The notes under the pieces were generated by a model that was not told the origin of the DNA, did no database searches, and saw only the letters and a list, made by a program, of their open reading frames with translations. Shown here piece by piece: positions 6,711-14,570 of a stretch of DNA of 36,205 nt. The position numbers were made by a program, and so were the translations under genes. The stretch's first letter is position 1, and every line of letters begins with the position of its first letter. This DNA is from Longilinea arvoryzae (GTDB lineage Bacteria; Chloroflexota; Anaerolineae; Anaerolineales; Anaerolineaceae). The stretch covers positions 127,561 through 163,765 of the forward strand of contig NZ_DF967972.1 of NCBI RefSeq assembly GCF_001050235.1, given 5' to 3'.

Positions 6711-7607
6711 ATGCAATCCACACCTCCCGTTTGCGATTACACCAATTCCGATTATCAAACCTCCTTCTGGGATCAGGGCGGACGCGCCTACGAAGACCGC
6801 GCCGAAGCCGTGGCCCTGAAGCGCCTGCTGTCGCCGGAAGGCGGCCAGCGCCTGTTGGAATTGGGCGCCGGCGCCGGGCGCAACACCCTGCGCTACACCG
6901 GTTACCAACACATCGTCCTGCTGGACTATTCCGAAACCCAGCTTCAACAGGCCCGTCAGCGCCTGGGCGATTCCGAGCGCTTCACGTACGTGGCCGCCGA
7001 TATTTACCGGCTGCCCTTCATGCCGGCCAGCTTCGATGGCGCCACCATGATCCGCACCCTGCACCACATGGCCGATGCCCGCCGGGCGCTGGATCAGGTT
7101 CGGCTTACGCTGCAGCCCAATGCTACTTTCATCCTTGAGTTTGCCAACAAGAAGAACCTCAAATCGATCGTACGCTACGCCCTCGGCAGGCAGCACTGGA
7201 GCCCCTTCACCCCGGAACCGGTCGAATTTGCCGCACTCAACTTCGATTTTCACCCGGCCATGGTGCGCACCTGGTTGCAATTGGCCGGCTTCAGCATCGA
7301 ACGCATGTTGACCGTTTCGCACTTCCGCATCGGACTGTTCAAAAAACTGCTGCCGACCGGTCTGCTGGTGGCAATGGACAGCGTCGCCCAGCTCACCGGC
7401 AACTGGTGGCAGCTATCACCCAGCGTGTTCACCCGTTGCCGCGCCGTCGGCGGCCAGCCCGGACCGCTCCCTCCGGCCTTCTTCCGCTGCCCGGTCTGCG
7501 GATCCGGCCCGCTGCCCGCGGCCTCGGCGGATGAAATCGTCTGCCCGGACTGCCAGCGCCATTATCCCGTGCACGATGGGGTGTACGATTTTCGGGTGGT
7601 GGAGTGA
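6711..7607 (+). CDS. SAM-dependent methyltransferase with a C-terminal Trm112-like zinc ribbon
   Basis: A 298-residue protein with two parts. Residues about 40-140 form a class I methyltransferase core: motif I LLELGAGAGRN (48-58) for SAM, the acidic end of strand 2 in IVLLDYSE, VAADIYRLPF, and a UbiE-like MIRTLHHMADARRALDQV segment. Residues 258-298 form a treble-clef/zinc-ribbon unit with Cys260, Cys263, Cys278 and Cys281, ending YPVHDGVYDFR, the pattern of Trm112/YcaR-type domains that partner methyltransferases. The acceptor is unknown; small-molecule or RNA methylation are both possible. The ribosome site is weak. The gene stands alone behind the inverted-repeat element. Confidence 0.85.
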   Translation: MQSTPPVCDYTNSDYQTSFWDQGGRAYEDRAEAVALKRLLSPEGGQRLLELGAGAGRNTLRYTGYQHIVLLDYSETQLQQARQRLGDSERFTYVAADIYRLPFMPASFDGATMIRTLHHMADARRALDQVRLTLQPNATFILEFANKKNLKSIVRYALGRQHWSPFTPEPVEFAALNFDFHPAMVRTWLQLAGFSIERMLTVSHFRIGLFKKLLPTGLLVAMDSVAQLTGNWWQLSPSVFTRCRAVGGQPGPLPPAFFRCPVCGSGPLPAASADEIVCPDCQRHYPVHDGVYDFRVVE

Positions 7608-7816
7608 AGCGGAAGATGTGAAGCGTGAAGTGTGAAGCGTGAAGTGTGAAGAGTGATGTGTGAAGAGTGAACGGATAAAGTATTGATGTGATATTCGGCT
7701 ATTCGATATTCGTAAATCCTCATCTGTCAAATCGGTTATTCCCTTTTCCATTCTGCCTGTAAAATAATCCTTACAGGCATTTTCGTTTCACTCTTCACTC
7801 CTCACTCTTCACTTCA
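7605..7816. repeat. Degenerate heptamer repeats (TGAAGNG) in inverted blocks
   Basis: From about 7605 to 7672 the sequence is built from roughly ten 7-base units of the type TGAAGCG, TGAAGTG or TGAAGAG. From 7786 to 7816 the complementary units TTCACTC and TTCACTT appear four to five times. The two blocks are inverted relative to each other and flank a hairpin at 7755-7778. The spacer between the methyltransferase and DUF2804 genes (7608-7836) holds nothing else that I recognise. Confidence 0.6.
7755..7784 (+). terminator. Possible terminator hairpin after the methyltransferase gene
   Basis: An 8-bp stem GCCTGTAA / TTACAGGC with an 8-base loop, followed by the modest T-run ATTTTC. It lies 148 bases beyond the methyltransferase stop and 53 bases before the DUF2804 start. 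Confidence 0.5.
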
Positions 7817-7836
7817 TTTTCCACGAGGCTACCATC

Positions 7837-8868
7837 ATGCAAAGGATGCTCAAAGGTCCCGGATCGCTGCTGGACGCGCAGGGGAATTTAACCGACATCG
7901 GCTGGGCGCGCCAGCCGGTGCTGGATTGTAATCTGGACAAGACGCATTTCTACGCCCTGCGTTTCATGCAGTGGATGCGCATCAAACGCTGGGATTATTA
8001 CGCGCTGACCACGCCGACCCATTTCTTCAGCTTTACCATCAGTGACGTGGGCTACCTGGGCTCGATCTTTGCCTATGTAATCGATTTCGAAACCGGGGAC
8101 TATCACGAAGAAACGCTCACCATCCCCTTTGCCGCCGGCGTGCAACTGCCGCGCAACAGCAGCAAGGGCAACAGCCATTTTGCCAATAAGCGCGCCAGCC
8201 TGGACTTCAACCGCGAAAGCGGCGGGCACAAAATCAACGTGAGCTGGCCGGGCTTCGGCGGCAGCGGGCTGAACGCCAACCTGCGCCTGGCGCTGGCCCC
8301 CACCCACGAATCCATGGTCATCGTCATTCCCATTCGCGGCAAGCGTTTCTATTACAACCGCAAGATCAACTGCCTGCCCGCCTCCGGCCAGGTGGATTAT
8401 CAGGGCAAGCACTTCGATATCACCCCGGCCACCTGCCTGGGCAGCCTGGATTGGGGTCGCGGCGTGTGGGAGTACAATTCCTTCTGGGTGTGGGCCAGCG
8501 CCTCGGGTTTTCTGCCCGACCGGCGCACCATCGGCCTCAACCTGGGTTTCGGCTTTGGCGACACCTCGGCAGCCGGTGAGAACGCTTTCATCCTCAACGG
8601 TAAAGTTCACAAGCTGGAGGAAGTCAAATTCCAATATGACTCGAAGAATTTCATGAAACCCTGGCACATGACCGGCACGGACGGCCGCCTGGATCTGGAA
8701 TTCACCCCCTTCTTCGAACGCGTCGCCAAGACCGACGCCAAGGTGCTTTCCAGCGAAGTGCACCAGATGTTCGGGCGTTACAATGGCCGTCTGGTCAGCG
8801 ACAGCGGCGAAAAGATCGACGTCCAGAATCTGGTCGGTTTCGCCGAGGAACACCACGCCAAATGGTAA
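7837..8868 (+). CDS. DUF2804 domain-containing protein
   Basis: A 343-residue protein that matches the DUF2804 family along its whole length, with the N-terminal LLDAQGNLTDIGWARQPVL segment, a central KRFYYNRKINCLPASG stretch and WEYNSFWVWAS. The family has no established biochemical role; these proteins are predicted to be rich in beta strands and some annotators compare them with lipocalin-like or carotenoid-modifying proteins, which I cannot test here. There is no signal peptide and no membrane segment. CGAGG lies upstream of the ATG as a ribosome site. The gene converges with the ECF operon, and a symmetrical terminator separates them. Confidence 0.85.
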   Translation: MQRMLKGPGSLLDAQGNLTDIGWARQPVLDCNLDKTHFYALRFMQWMRIKRWDYYALTTPTHFFSFTISDVGYLGSIFAYVIDFETGDYHEETLTIPFAAGVQLPRNSSKGNSHFANKRASLDFNRESGGHKINVSWPGFGGSGLNANLRLALAPTHESMVIVIPIRGKRFYYNRKINCLPASGQVDYQGKHFDITPATCLGSLDWGRGVWEYNSFWVWASASGFLPDRRTIGLNLGFGFGDTSAAGENAFILNGKVHKLEEVKFQYDSKNFMKPWHMTGTDGRLDLEFTPFFERVAKTDAKVLSSEVHQMFGRYNGRLVSDSGEKIDVQNLVGFAEEHHAKW

Positions 8869-8945
8869 GGGTTCTCAGGATTGACCTTTGGTGACAGTCT
8901 GAAGGAAACCGGACGGCTGCGCCGGTCGGCGGTGGAATGACCGAA

Positions 8946-8990
8946 GAAAAAAGCAACTTTCCATATCGAACCTGGAAAGTTGCTTATCTT
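8946..8990. terminator. Bidirectional terminator between the DUF2804 gene and the ECF operon
   Basis: A perfect 12-bp stem AAGCAACTTTCC (8951-8962) / GGAAAGTTGCTT (8974-8985). On the minus strand it is followed by six T residues, giving a strong end to the ecfT operon. On the plus strand it is followed by ATCTTTAAA, which is weaker. Confidence 0.87.
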
Positions 8991-9036
8991 TAAAGCCTCT
9001 TTTCGGATCAAGCAATACCGAACTCGTAAATCCCGG

Positions 9037-9855
9037 TTATTGTCCCGTGCTCAGGCCAGCGATCGTCAGACTGCCATATCCCATGATCCGAATAACGATC
9101 GAAGCAATCAGGAAGAAGATCATAATGCCGAAAATGATCTTATCCGTGCGTGTGAACTGGCTGGCGTGTACGAAATTGCGCTTGCCGTATGGATCGAACG
9201 CGCGGGATTCCATGGCAACACTGAGGTCGCTGACGATCTTGAGAGCGCGCAAGGACAGCGGGATGATATAGGCCGTATGCTTGCGGAAGCGGGTCATCAG
9301 GCCGCCCTTGTCGAATTCCGTCGCCCGTGATTTCTGGGCTTCGATGATGATGCCATGCTCAGCCTGGAATTGCGGGATCAAACGCAGGACGATCCCGACC
9401 ACCATCGCGAACACGACCGAAACCTTCATTTGATACAGTCCCGTAATGATTTCGCGGGTTGGCGTCGCCATGGCGACGATCAAAAAGGCAAACAAAACCG
9501 ATGTGATGCGCAGTGCAACTGCCAGACCTTTCAGGACGCCCATATCGGTCACCGCCCAGCCAAAGATGCTGAACAGCGGATTACCCTGGTCGCGCAGGAA
9601 CACAATCCACAGCACCCAGGATAGAACGCCGGCATAGATGCCCAACTGGCCGAATTTCATCACGCGCTTCAAGGAAAGTTTGCCGGCAAAGGCCGCCAGC
9701 AGCAGAGTCGCCATGGTGAAAGACTGATAGCGTGGATCCGTGAATACCATGATCATCGCAAATACCCACAGGATATAGATCAGCTTGGTGCGTGGGTCCA
9801 ATTGCGATAGGAATGATTTTACGCCCTCGTAATAAGAAACACGGATAGCCGTCAC
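9037..9855 (-). CDS. ecfT: ECF transporter transmembrane (T) component
   Basis: A 272-residue integral membrane protein, the scaffold that couples the ATPase pair to the substrate-binding S component in energy-coupling-factor importers. Hydrophobic segments are clear (for example LIYILWVFAMIMVF and IIFGIMIFFLIASIVI). In the C-terminal half, QKSRATEFDKGG and AMESRAFDPYGK are the two Ala-Arg-Gly-type coupling helices, here as SRA and ESRAFD, which dock on the ATPases. The start is GTG at 9855, with GGGAGGT 5 bases upstream; it overlaps the ATPase stop by 4 bases (GTGA), so translation is coupled. A longer open frame upstream is hydrophilic and inside the ATPase gene, so it is rejected. It is the last gene of the operon. 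Confidence 0.9.
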   Translation of the reverse strand: MTAIRVSYYEGVKSFLSQLDPRTKLIYILWVFAMIMVFTDPRYQSFTMATLLLAAFAGKLSLKRVMKFGQLGIYAGVLSWVLWIVFLRDQGNPLFSIFGWAVTDMGVLKGLAVALRITSVLFAFLIVAMATPTREIITGLYQMKVSVVFAMVVGIVLRLIPQFQAEHGIIIEAQKSRATEFDKGGLMTRFRKHTAYIIPLSLRALKIVSDLSVAMESRAFDPYGKRNFVHASQFTRTDKIIFGIMIFFLIASIVIRIMGYGSLTIAGLSTGQ

Positions 9856-11570
9856 AGTTGACCTCCCTTTAACACCTGAACCATATCCGGTACGCGGATG
9901 ATATTTCCGGGGATGCCACAATCCTGAAGCTGGTTCGATAGCTCCGTCACTTGTGGCAGGGAGATGTGACACTCGCGCAGCAATTCCTTTTGAGCAAACA
10001 CCTCTTCTGCGGGTCCATCGAGCGCAATATGGCCGTGATTCAACACCAACATCCGGCTGGTATAGTTGGCTGCCAGTGAGACGTCGTGCGTGATGATGAC
10101 CACCGTCAGGCCTTTTTGGTGCAAACCACAGATATAGCGCATAATTCGCAGGGCGACGCCAAAATCTGCGCCAGTAGCCGGCTCATCCAGCACCAGCACA
10201 TCCGGTTCCATGATGAGAACGGAAGCGATGGCAATCAACTTGCGTTCGGCCAGTCCCATGAAGAAGGGCTCGTCCTCACCGCGTCCTTCCATTCCGATAT
10301 CCTTAAGCGATTTCTGAACCGCTTCCTCGATCCGTTTTTCATCCCACTTAAGGTTCCTGGGACCAAATGCCAGCTCTTCAGCCACATTCTTCGAGAAGAT
10401 CTGGTGGTCAGGGTTCTGAAATACATAACCCACCTTGCTCGACAACCTGGAGATGGATACCGAATGTGTATCCAATCCTTCGACGATCACTTTCCCGGCG
10501 GTTGGCTTGAGCAAACCATTCAGGTGTTTGGCCAGGGTCGTCTTCCCTGCGCCATTCTGGCCCATCAGCGCGATAAACTCGCCGCGATGGATTTCCAGGT
10601 CGACATCCTTTAATACCGGCTTTCCATTCGAATAATTAAAGCAGGCCTTCTGGGCGACGATCAACGGTTCACCTGGAACAACCTGTGATTTTTCAATCGG
10701 CAGCCCTGGTTCGAAATCTGCCGGTAGAATCCTTTTCAATGTTTGCCGGGTCGTCTCAAGGTCAACCGGCAGCGCACCTGGCCATTGTCCATCTTTTCGG
10801 AGTTGATAAGCGATTTCGGTCACATCCGGGAGTTTGATTCCGGCCTCCCGCAGCAATCCCGCCTGATCCAGCACCTTTTCCGGCGTATCCACCACCAGGA
10901 TTTTGCAATCATCCATGATGGCAATCCGGTCTGCATACGGGATGATCTCCTGTAATTCCTGATCCACGATCACGATCGTAATCCCCATATCCCGATTGAG
11001 GTGCGCGATCGTCTGTAAAACTTCTTCCTTGCCAATGGGATCCAATTCCGCGGTTGGATTGTCCAACACCAGGATCTCAGGCCGAAAAGCCAGCGCTGCC
11101 GCAATCGCAACCCGCTGTTTTTGGCCACCGGACAGGTTCCAGGGGGAAACATCTTTGAAAGCCGTCATTTCGACGATTTCCAGAGCTTCCTCGCGGCGGC
11201 GGATGATTACATCCACCGGAAGAGCCAGGTTTTCCAGACCATATTCGACATCTTCTTCAACGGTCAATCCGACGATCTGGGACTCGGCGCTCTGCAAGAC
11301 GATTCCAACCTTTTGAGCCAATTCAGCCGGGGTGGCTTTTTGGGTATCCGTCCCTGAAACGATTACAGAGCCTTCCATCTTTCCGCCAAAACTATGCGGC
11401 ACCAATCCATTCAGAGAATAACAAAGGGTGCTCTTCCCTGACCCTGTGCGCCCGGCGATCGCAAGAAACTCGCCCTTCTGAATTTCAAGGTCAATTCCAC
11501 GTAAAACTTCCGTCGTTTCATGCCCACGGTACGCATAACGTAAGCCAGTAATCTTGACAATCGGTTCCAT
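9852..11570 (-). CDS. ECF transporter ATPase: two ABC domains fused in one chain (EcfA-EcfA')
   Basis: A 572-residue fusion of two ABC ATPase domains that powers the importer. Domain 1 has Walker A GRTGSGKST (40-48) and signature LSGGQ (146-150), but the catalytic-Glu position after Walker B Asp170 is Asn171 and the switch-His position is Gln204. Domain 2 has Walker A GQNGAGKTT (337-345), Walker B with Asp462-Glu463 and His495, but the signature is MGLAE (438-442) instead of LSGGQ. Because each ATP site pairs one domain's Walker motifs with the other's signature, the losses fall together in one site and the other stays intact. The ATG has AGAGGT just upstream. The gene follows the S component after 104 bases, which contain a stem-loop, and overlaps ecfT by 4 bases. 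Confidence 0.93.
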   Translation of the reverse strand: MEPIVKITGLRYAYRGHETTEVLRGIDLEIQKGEFLAIAGRTGSGKSTLCYSLNGLVPHSFGGKMEGSVIVSGTDTQKATPAELAQKVGIVLQSAESQIVGLTVEEDVEYGLENLALPVDVIIRRREEALEIVEMTAFKDVSPWNLSGGQKQRVAIAAALAFRPEILVLDNPTAELDPIGKEEVLQTIAHLNRDMGITIVIVDQELQEIIPYADRIAIMDDCKILVVDTPEKVLDQAGLLREAGIKLPDVTEIAYQLRKDGQWPGALPVDLETTRQTLKRILPADFEPGLPIEKSQVVPGEPLIVAQKACFNYSNGKPVLKDVDLEIHRGEFIALMGQNGAGKTTLAKHLNGLLKPTAGKVIVEGLDTHSVSISRLSSKVGYVFQNPDHQIFSKNVAEELAFGPRNLKWDEKRIEEAVQKSLKDIGMEGRGEDEPFFMGLAERKLIAIASVLIMEPDVLVLDEPATGADFGVALRIMRYICGLHQKGLTVVIITHDVSLAANYTSRMLVLNHGHIALDGPAEEVFAQKELLRECHISLPQVTELSNQLQDCGIPGNIIRVPDMVQVLKGGQL

Positions 11571-11608
11571 GCCACCTCTACTTCGCCAAAGGTTCGGCCT
11601 GAGAAACT

Positions 11609-11657
11609 CAGGCCAGGATTACCAGAGCAGGTGAAATCGTCTGTAGATCCTGGCCTG
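11609..11657 (-). promoter_or_regulatory. Stem-loop between the ECF S and ATPase genes
   Basis: A perfect 11-bp inverted repeat, CAGGCCAGGAT (11609-11619) and ATCCTGGCCTG (11647-11657), with a 27-base loop. It occupies the only sizeable spacer between S, A and T. No T-tract follows on the minus strand, so RNA processing, stabilisation or partial termination is more likely than a full terminator. Confidence 0.55.
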
Positions 11658-11674
11658 ATGACGAAACGAATAAA

Positions 11675-12421
11675 TTAGTCCTCTTTCTCGTGTTTCAGTT
11701 CATCTCGTGATAGGCCATAGCGTTTGGCGGCCGGACCGATCACGCGCGCCACCACCGGGCCCAGTAAACCGCCGATGAAGGTGGTGACAATGACGGACGG
11801 GAAAATCACCGGCCAGATCACTTCCTTCGGGAACAGGTTGAGGTATTGGAAGTTGGTGCACAGATACAGGGGGCCTATGATGCACCACAGGAAAGTGACC
11901 ACATAATACTTCCAGACCGAGCGGCCCTTCAGGATGGAATAATCTTCGACAATGGGCTTGTAGAACCGGTAGAGAAGGTAGGGCATCCACCAGGTGATGA
12001 TGAAACCGGCGATCGAACCCGGTCCAAGGGTGCCGGCCAGCGCATCGCCGATAATATTGGAGATCATGGCGCCCCAGACTGCCGGCATGCCAAAGATGGC
12101 GCCAAAGGGGAAGCGGATCAACGCATCCGCGCGGAAAGTGATGGTGCCAGGAACAAGCACGATGACGGCGCCGACGACCTGCAGGATCACAGACAGGGCC
12201 GCGGTCATGGCCACAATGACGACCGACTTGACATTCCAACGCCGTACAACTTTCTTGAAACCGAATGGTTTGAAGTTGAATTGGTAACCAAAGATTTCAC
12301 CCAGGAAAATGATTGTCATCGGGATCGAAACAATGATGCCCAGAATAAACATCCCCTGGTATGAAATTAAGCCCACCAGTTTGGCAAGGCCTGCAAGGAT
12401 TGAATTCAAAAAGTTTTGCAT
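11675..12421 (-). CDS. ECF transporter substrate-binding (S) component, family not recognised
   Basis: A 248-residue membrane protein with about six to seven hydrophobic segments (for example GMFILGIIVSIPMTIIFLG, SVVIVAMTAALSVILQVVGAV and WKYYVVTFLWCIIGPLYLC). The segment after the cytoplasmic VRRWNVK, starting IVAMTAALSVIL, and the FGAIFGMPAVWGAMISNIIGDAL repeat-like loop resemble S components, including the small-residue helix that contacts EcfT. An extra N-terminal hydrophobic segment precedes the usual core. ATG 12421 is chosen over an upstream in-frame start because GGAGGG lies 5 bases before it. The position upstream of the ATPase and T genes supports the role. The ligand is unknown; none of the vitamin-type S families that I know is evident. 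Confidence 0.75.
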   Translation of the reverse strand: MQNFLNSILAGLAKLVGLISYQGMFILGIIVSIPMTIIFLGEIFGYQFNFKPFGFKKVVRRWNVKSVVIVAMTAALSVILQVVGAVIVLVPGTITFRADALIRFPFGAIFGMPAVWGAMISNIIGDALAGTLGPGSIAGFIITWWMPYLLYRFYKPIVEDYSILKGRSVWKYYVVTFLWCIIGPLYLCTNFQYLNLFPKEVIWPVIFPSVIVTTFIGGLLGPVVARVIGPAAKRYGLSRDELKHEKED

Positions 12422-12494
12422 GGTTCCCTCCGGACGAAATGAGACTTTTCGGTTAAGAAGCAGATTCGACTGGAAAATCAATCCGTTTTTGACA

Positions 12495-13535
12495 TCATTC
12501 CATTGGCAGCTCCTCCCCAAATTTCACAACCGTTTTGATCCCGCGATATTCCGACACGTTTTGAATTGCATCCAGAATTCCCTCGATCGGAACCGTACCT
12601 GTGATAATCCCGGTGACATTGACCTTTTCTTCTGCCAGTAATCGAAGCGCCAGGTGAAAATGCTGCGGGGACAGGCCAAAAGATCCCACCAGGCGCACTT
12701 CATCGTAATGAATCGGGTAGGGGTTGATATTCAACGTGGTTCCCCGGGGCAACCCGGCGAAGAGGTTGATCGTCCCTCCCTTGCGTACATATTTGAACGC
12801 GGTTTCTGCCAGCGCGGCATTTCCCACCGATACCATCACCTTGTCTGCGCCGTCAGGATAGATTTTGTGAAGCTGCTCGTCAAAATCCTCCTTGCTCGCG
12901 TCGATGGCCACATCGGCCACCTGGGCAGATCGCTTCAGCCGGGCAGGGATCATACCGGTCTGGACAATCTGGTTCACACCCAGCGCGCGGGCGGCTTCCG
13001 CCTGCAGCAAACCCATGGGCCCATCGCCAAGGATCAACAGCCGGTCATTGGGATCGATATCCATCGCCTCCAGGCCGTGCAGGCAGCATCCCAGGGGTTC
13101 AGCCAGCGCGGCATGTTCCATGGGCAATTCATCTGGAATCGAGAACAATCCTTTTCGAACAATCCGGGGGGGGATGACCACAAATTCCGCGAATCCTCCC
13201 GGAATGAAACCTTCATCCATCAGATGATCGCACAGGGTATATTGCCCTCGGCGGCAGGCATCACATTCGCCGCACGGCGCGTAGGGCGCTGCCGCCACGC
13301 GATCGCCTGGATGCCAACCGTCGACCTGATTGACGGCTTCGATGACGCCGCTGATTTCATGGCCGAGGACCGAACCCGGTTTGATCTTTGGATGTCCCTG
13401 GCGGATGGTCTTGATATCGGTGGCGCAGATCCCGCACGCGCGCATCCGAATCAACACTTCCCCGGGTTGTGGAATGGGAGAAGCCATTTCTTCAATGCCA
13501 GCTTTTCCTTGCTCATAGTAACGGAAAGCCTTCAT
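12495..13535 (-). CDS. Zinc-dependent medium-chain alcohol/polyol dehydrogenase
   Basis: A 346-residue medium-chain dehydrogenase/reductase of the threonine/sorbitol dehydrogenase type, oxidising a secondary alcohol with NAD(P). Catalytic zinc ligands are seen in CGICATDIK (Cys), GHEISG (His-Glu) and ALAEPLGC (Glu). The structural zinc lobe has four cysteines in CGECDACRRGQYTLC. The nucleotide-binding fold carries GDGPMG in LLILGDGPMGLLQAEAA. The start at ATG 13535 has AAAGGA upstream; nine further upstream codons lack support. It lies between the kinase and the S component in the operon, 27 bases after the kinase stop at 13563, which suggests that the imported compound or a derivative is a polyol or hydroxy compound. 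The exact substrate is not readable. Confidence 0.9.
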   Translation of the reverse strand: MKAFRYYEQGKAGIEEMASPIPQPGEVLIRMRACGICATDIKTIRQGHPKIKPGSVLGHEISGVIEAVNQVDGWHPGDRVAAAPYAPCGECDACRRGQYTLCDHLMDEGFIPGGFAEFVVIPPRIVRKGLFSIPDELPMEHAALAEPLGCCLHGLEAMDIDPNDRLLILGDGPMGLLQAEAARALGVNQIVQTGMIPARLKRSAQVADVAIDASKEDFDEQLHKIYPDGADKVMVSVGNAALAETAFKYVRKGGTINLFAGLPRGTTLNINPYPIHYDEVRLVGSFGLSPQHFHLALRLLAEEKVNVTGIITGTVPIEGILDAIQNVSEYRGIKTVVKFGEELPME

Positions 13536-13562
13536 AAACCAATCCTTTCCAATAAAACCCAA

Positions 13563-14570
13563 TCAGGCAAGTCGAAGTGACCGCACCGCATCCACGTCAA
13601 CGCCAAATTCGATATCGTCGCCGGGTTGGAGAATTTTCATGGGATTGCCATCCACACATACGGCCGTCCCCTTCCGAACTCCGCTGACTCGAATGCGCTG
13701 ATTTTCATCGAACGTCGCATAGGAACTGACGATCGGCGGCAAGGCCAGCACGGCCTGGCGATCCAGGCCAATTTGAACGAGCGGCACATCCGCCGTCAGA
13801 CAGCCGGCCGGCGCCTGGACCAACGCCGCCAGGCATACCCCGCCCGTAATGGCCTTGGCGAAGAAGGCCGGTTCGGCAAAGCCGATGACCACGCTGGCGA
13901 TTTTTCGTCCGCTGGCGATCGTCCGGGATCCATCGGGGCTCAGGCGCTGCACGAGGGTCTGGTTCGTGCCAATCGATCGGGGAGTCCCGGGTTGATTCGA
14001 TCCGGCCATCTTGGCGGCTGCATCCAGGTCCTGAACGACGTTGTTCAACGTTCCGACAACGGTGTACCCCAGTACGCAATCGTTGAAACCGATTCCCAGC
14101 AACTCGTTGTCAGCATAGGCCAGCAGCGCGCGTAAGGGTTCTGCGCACAGCCGGTCGCATTTCAACTGCTCGATTTCAGCCGCCCGGCAGGTGATCAGGT
14201 TCCCGGCATTCGTTGATCCGATTCCAATTCCCAAAAGCGGGATATCGCAGGCCTGCCCGATGAGCACACCGGCCACATCCGCCAGGGTTCCATCGCCGCC
14301 GACGACCACGAGGATCGAAAGGGGAAGCTGCGCCAACTGCATCGCCAAAGCCTGGGTCTGGGCGCGGCCGGGTTGGTCCGGCGCGGGTAGAACGGTGACC
14401 CTCGGAAAAGCCATCCCATCCAGCGCGGACGCACCCAGTTCGGCGGGCCCGGTGTAGAGAAGGGTTGGCTGCAATTCTTCCAGCGCAGCCCGGGCAACCC
14501 GCGCGCTGACCGCAAATCCCTGTCCGGCCCTGGGATTGATAATCAGCCCAACCGATTCAAATCGACTCAT
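13563..14570 (-). CDS. ATP-NAD/AcoX-type kinase family protein
   Basis: A 335-residue protein of the NAD-kinase/diacylglycerol-kinase superfamily. The N-terminal VGLIINPRAGQG segment, GGDGT in VVGGDGTLADVAGV near residue 85, and GIGSTNAG follow the pattern of AcoX-like proteins (COG3199), a group found in acetoin-type catabolic operons and with poorly known substrates. The start is ATG 14570, which overlaps the aldolase stop by 4 bases (ATGA), so translation is coupled. The frame is open far upstream, but that part is inside the aldolase gene and low in complexity, so it is rejected. In this operon it may phosphorylate the imported compound or an intermediate; that is inference. True NAD kinase activity is also possible, since only the superfamily can be read. 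Confidence 0.82.
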   Translation of the reverse strand: MSRFESVGLIINPRAGQGFAVSARVARAALEELQPTLLYTGPAELGASALDGMAFPRVTVLPAPDQPGRAQTQALAMQLAQLPLSILVVVGGDGTLADVAGVLIGQACDIPLLGIGIGSTNAGNLITCRAAEIEQLKCDRLCAEPLRALLAYADNELLGIGFNDCVLGYTVVGTLNNVVQDLDAAAKMAGSNQPGTPRSIGTNQTLVQRLSPDGSRTIASGRKIASVVIGFAEPAFFAKAITGGVCLAALVQAPAGCLTADVPLVQIGLDRQAVLALPPIVSSYATFDENQRIRVSGVRKGTAVCVDGNPMKILQPGDDIEFGVDVDAVRSLRLA

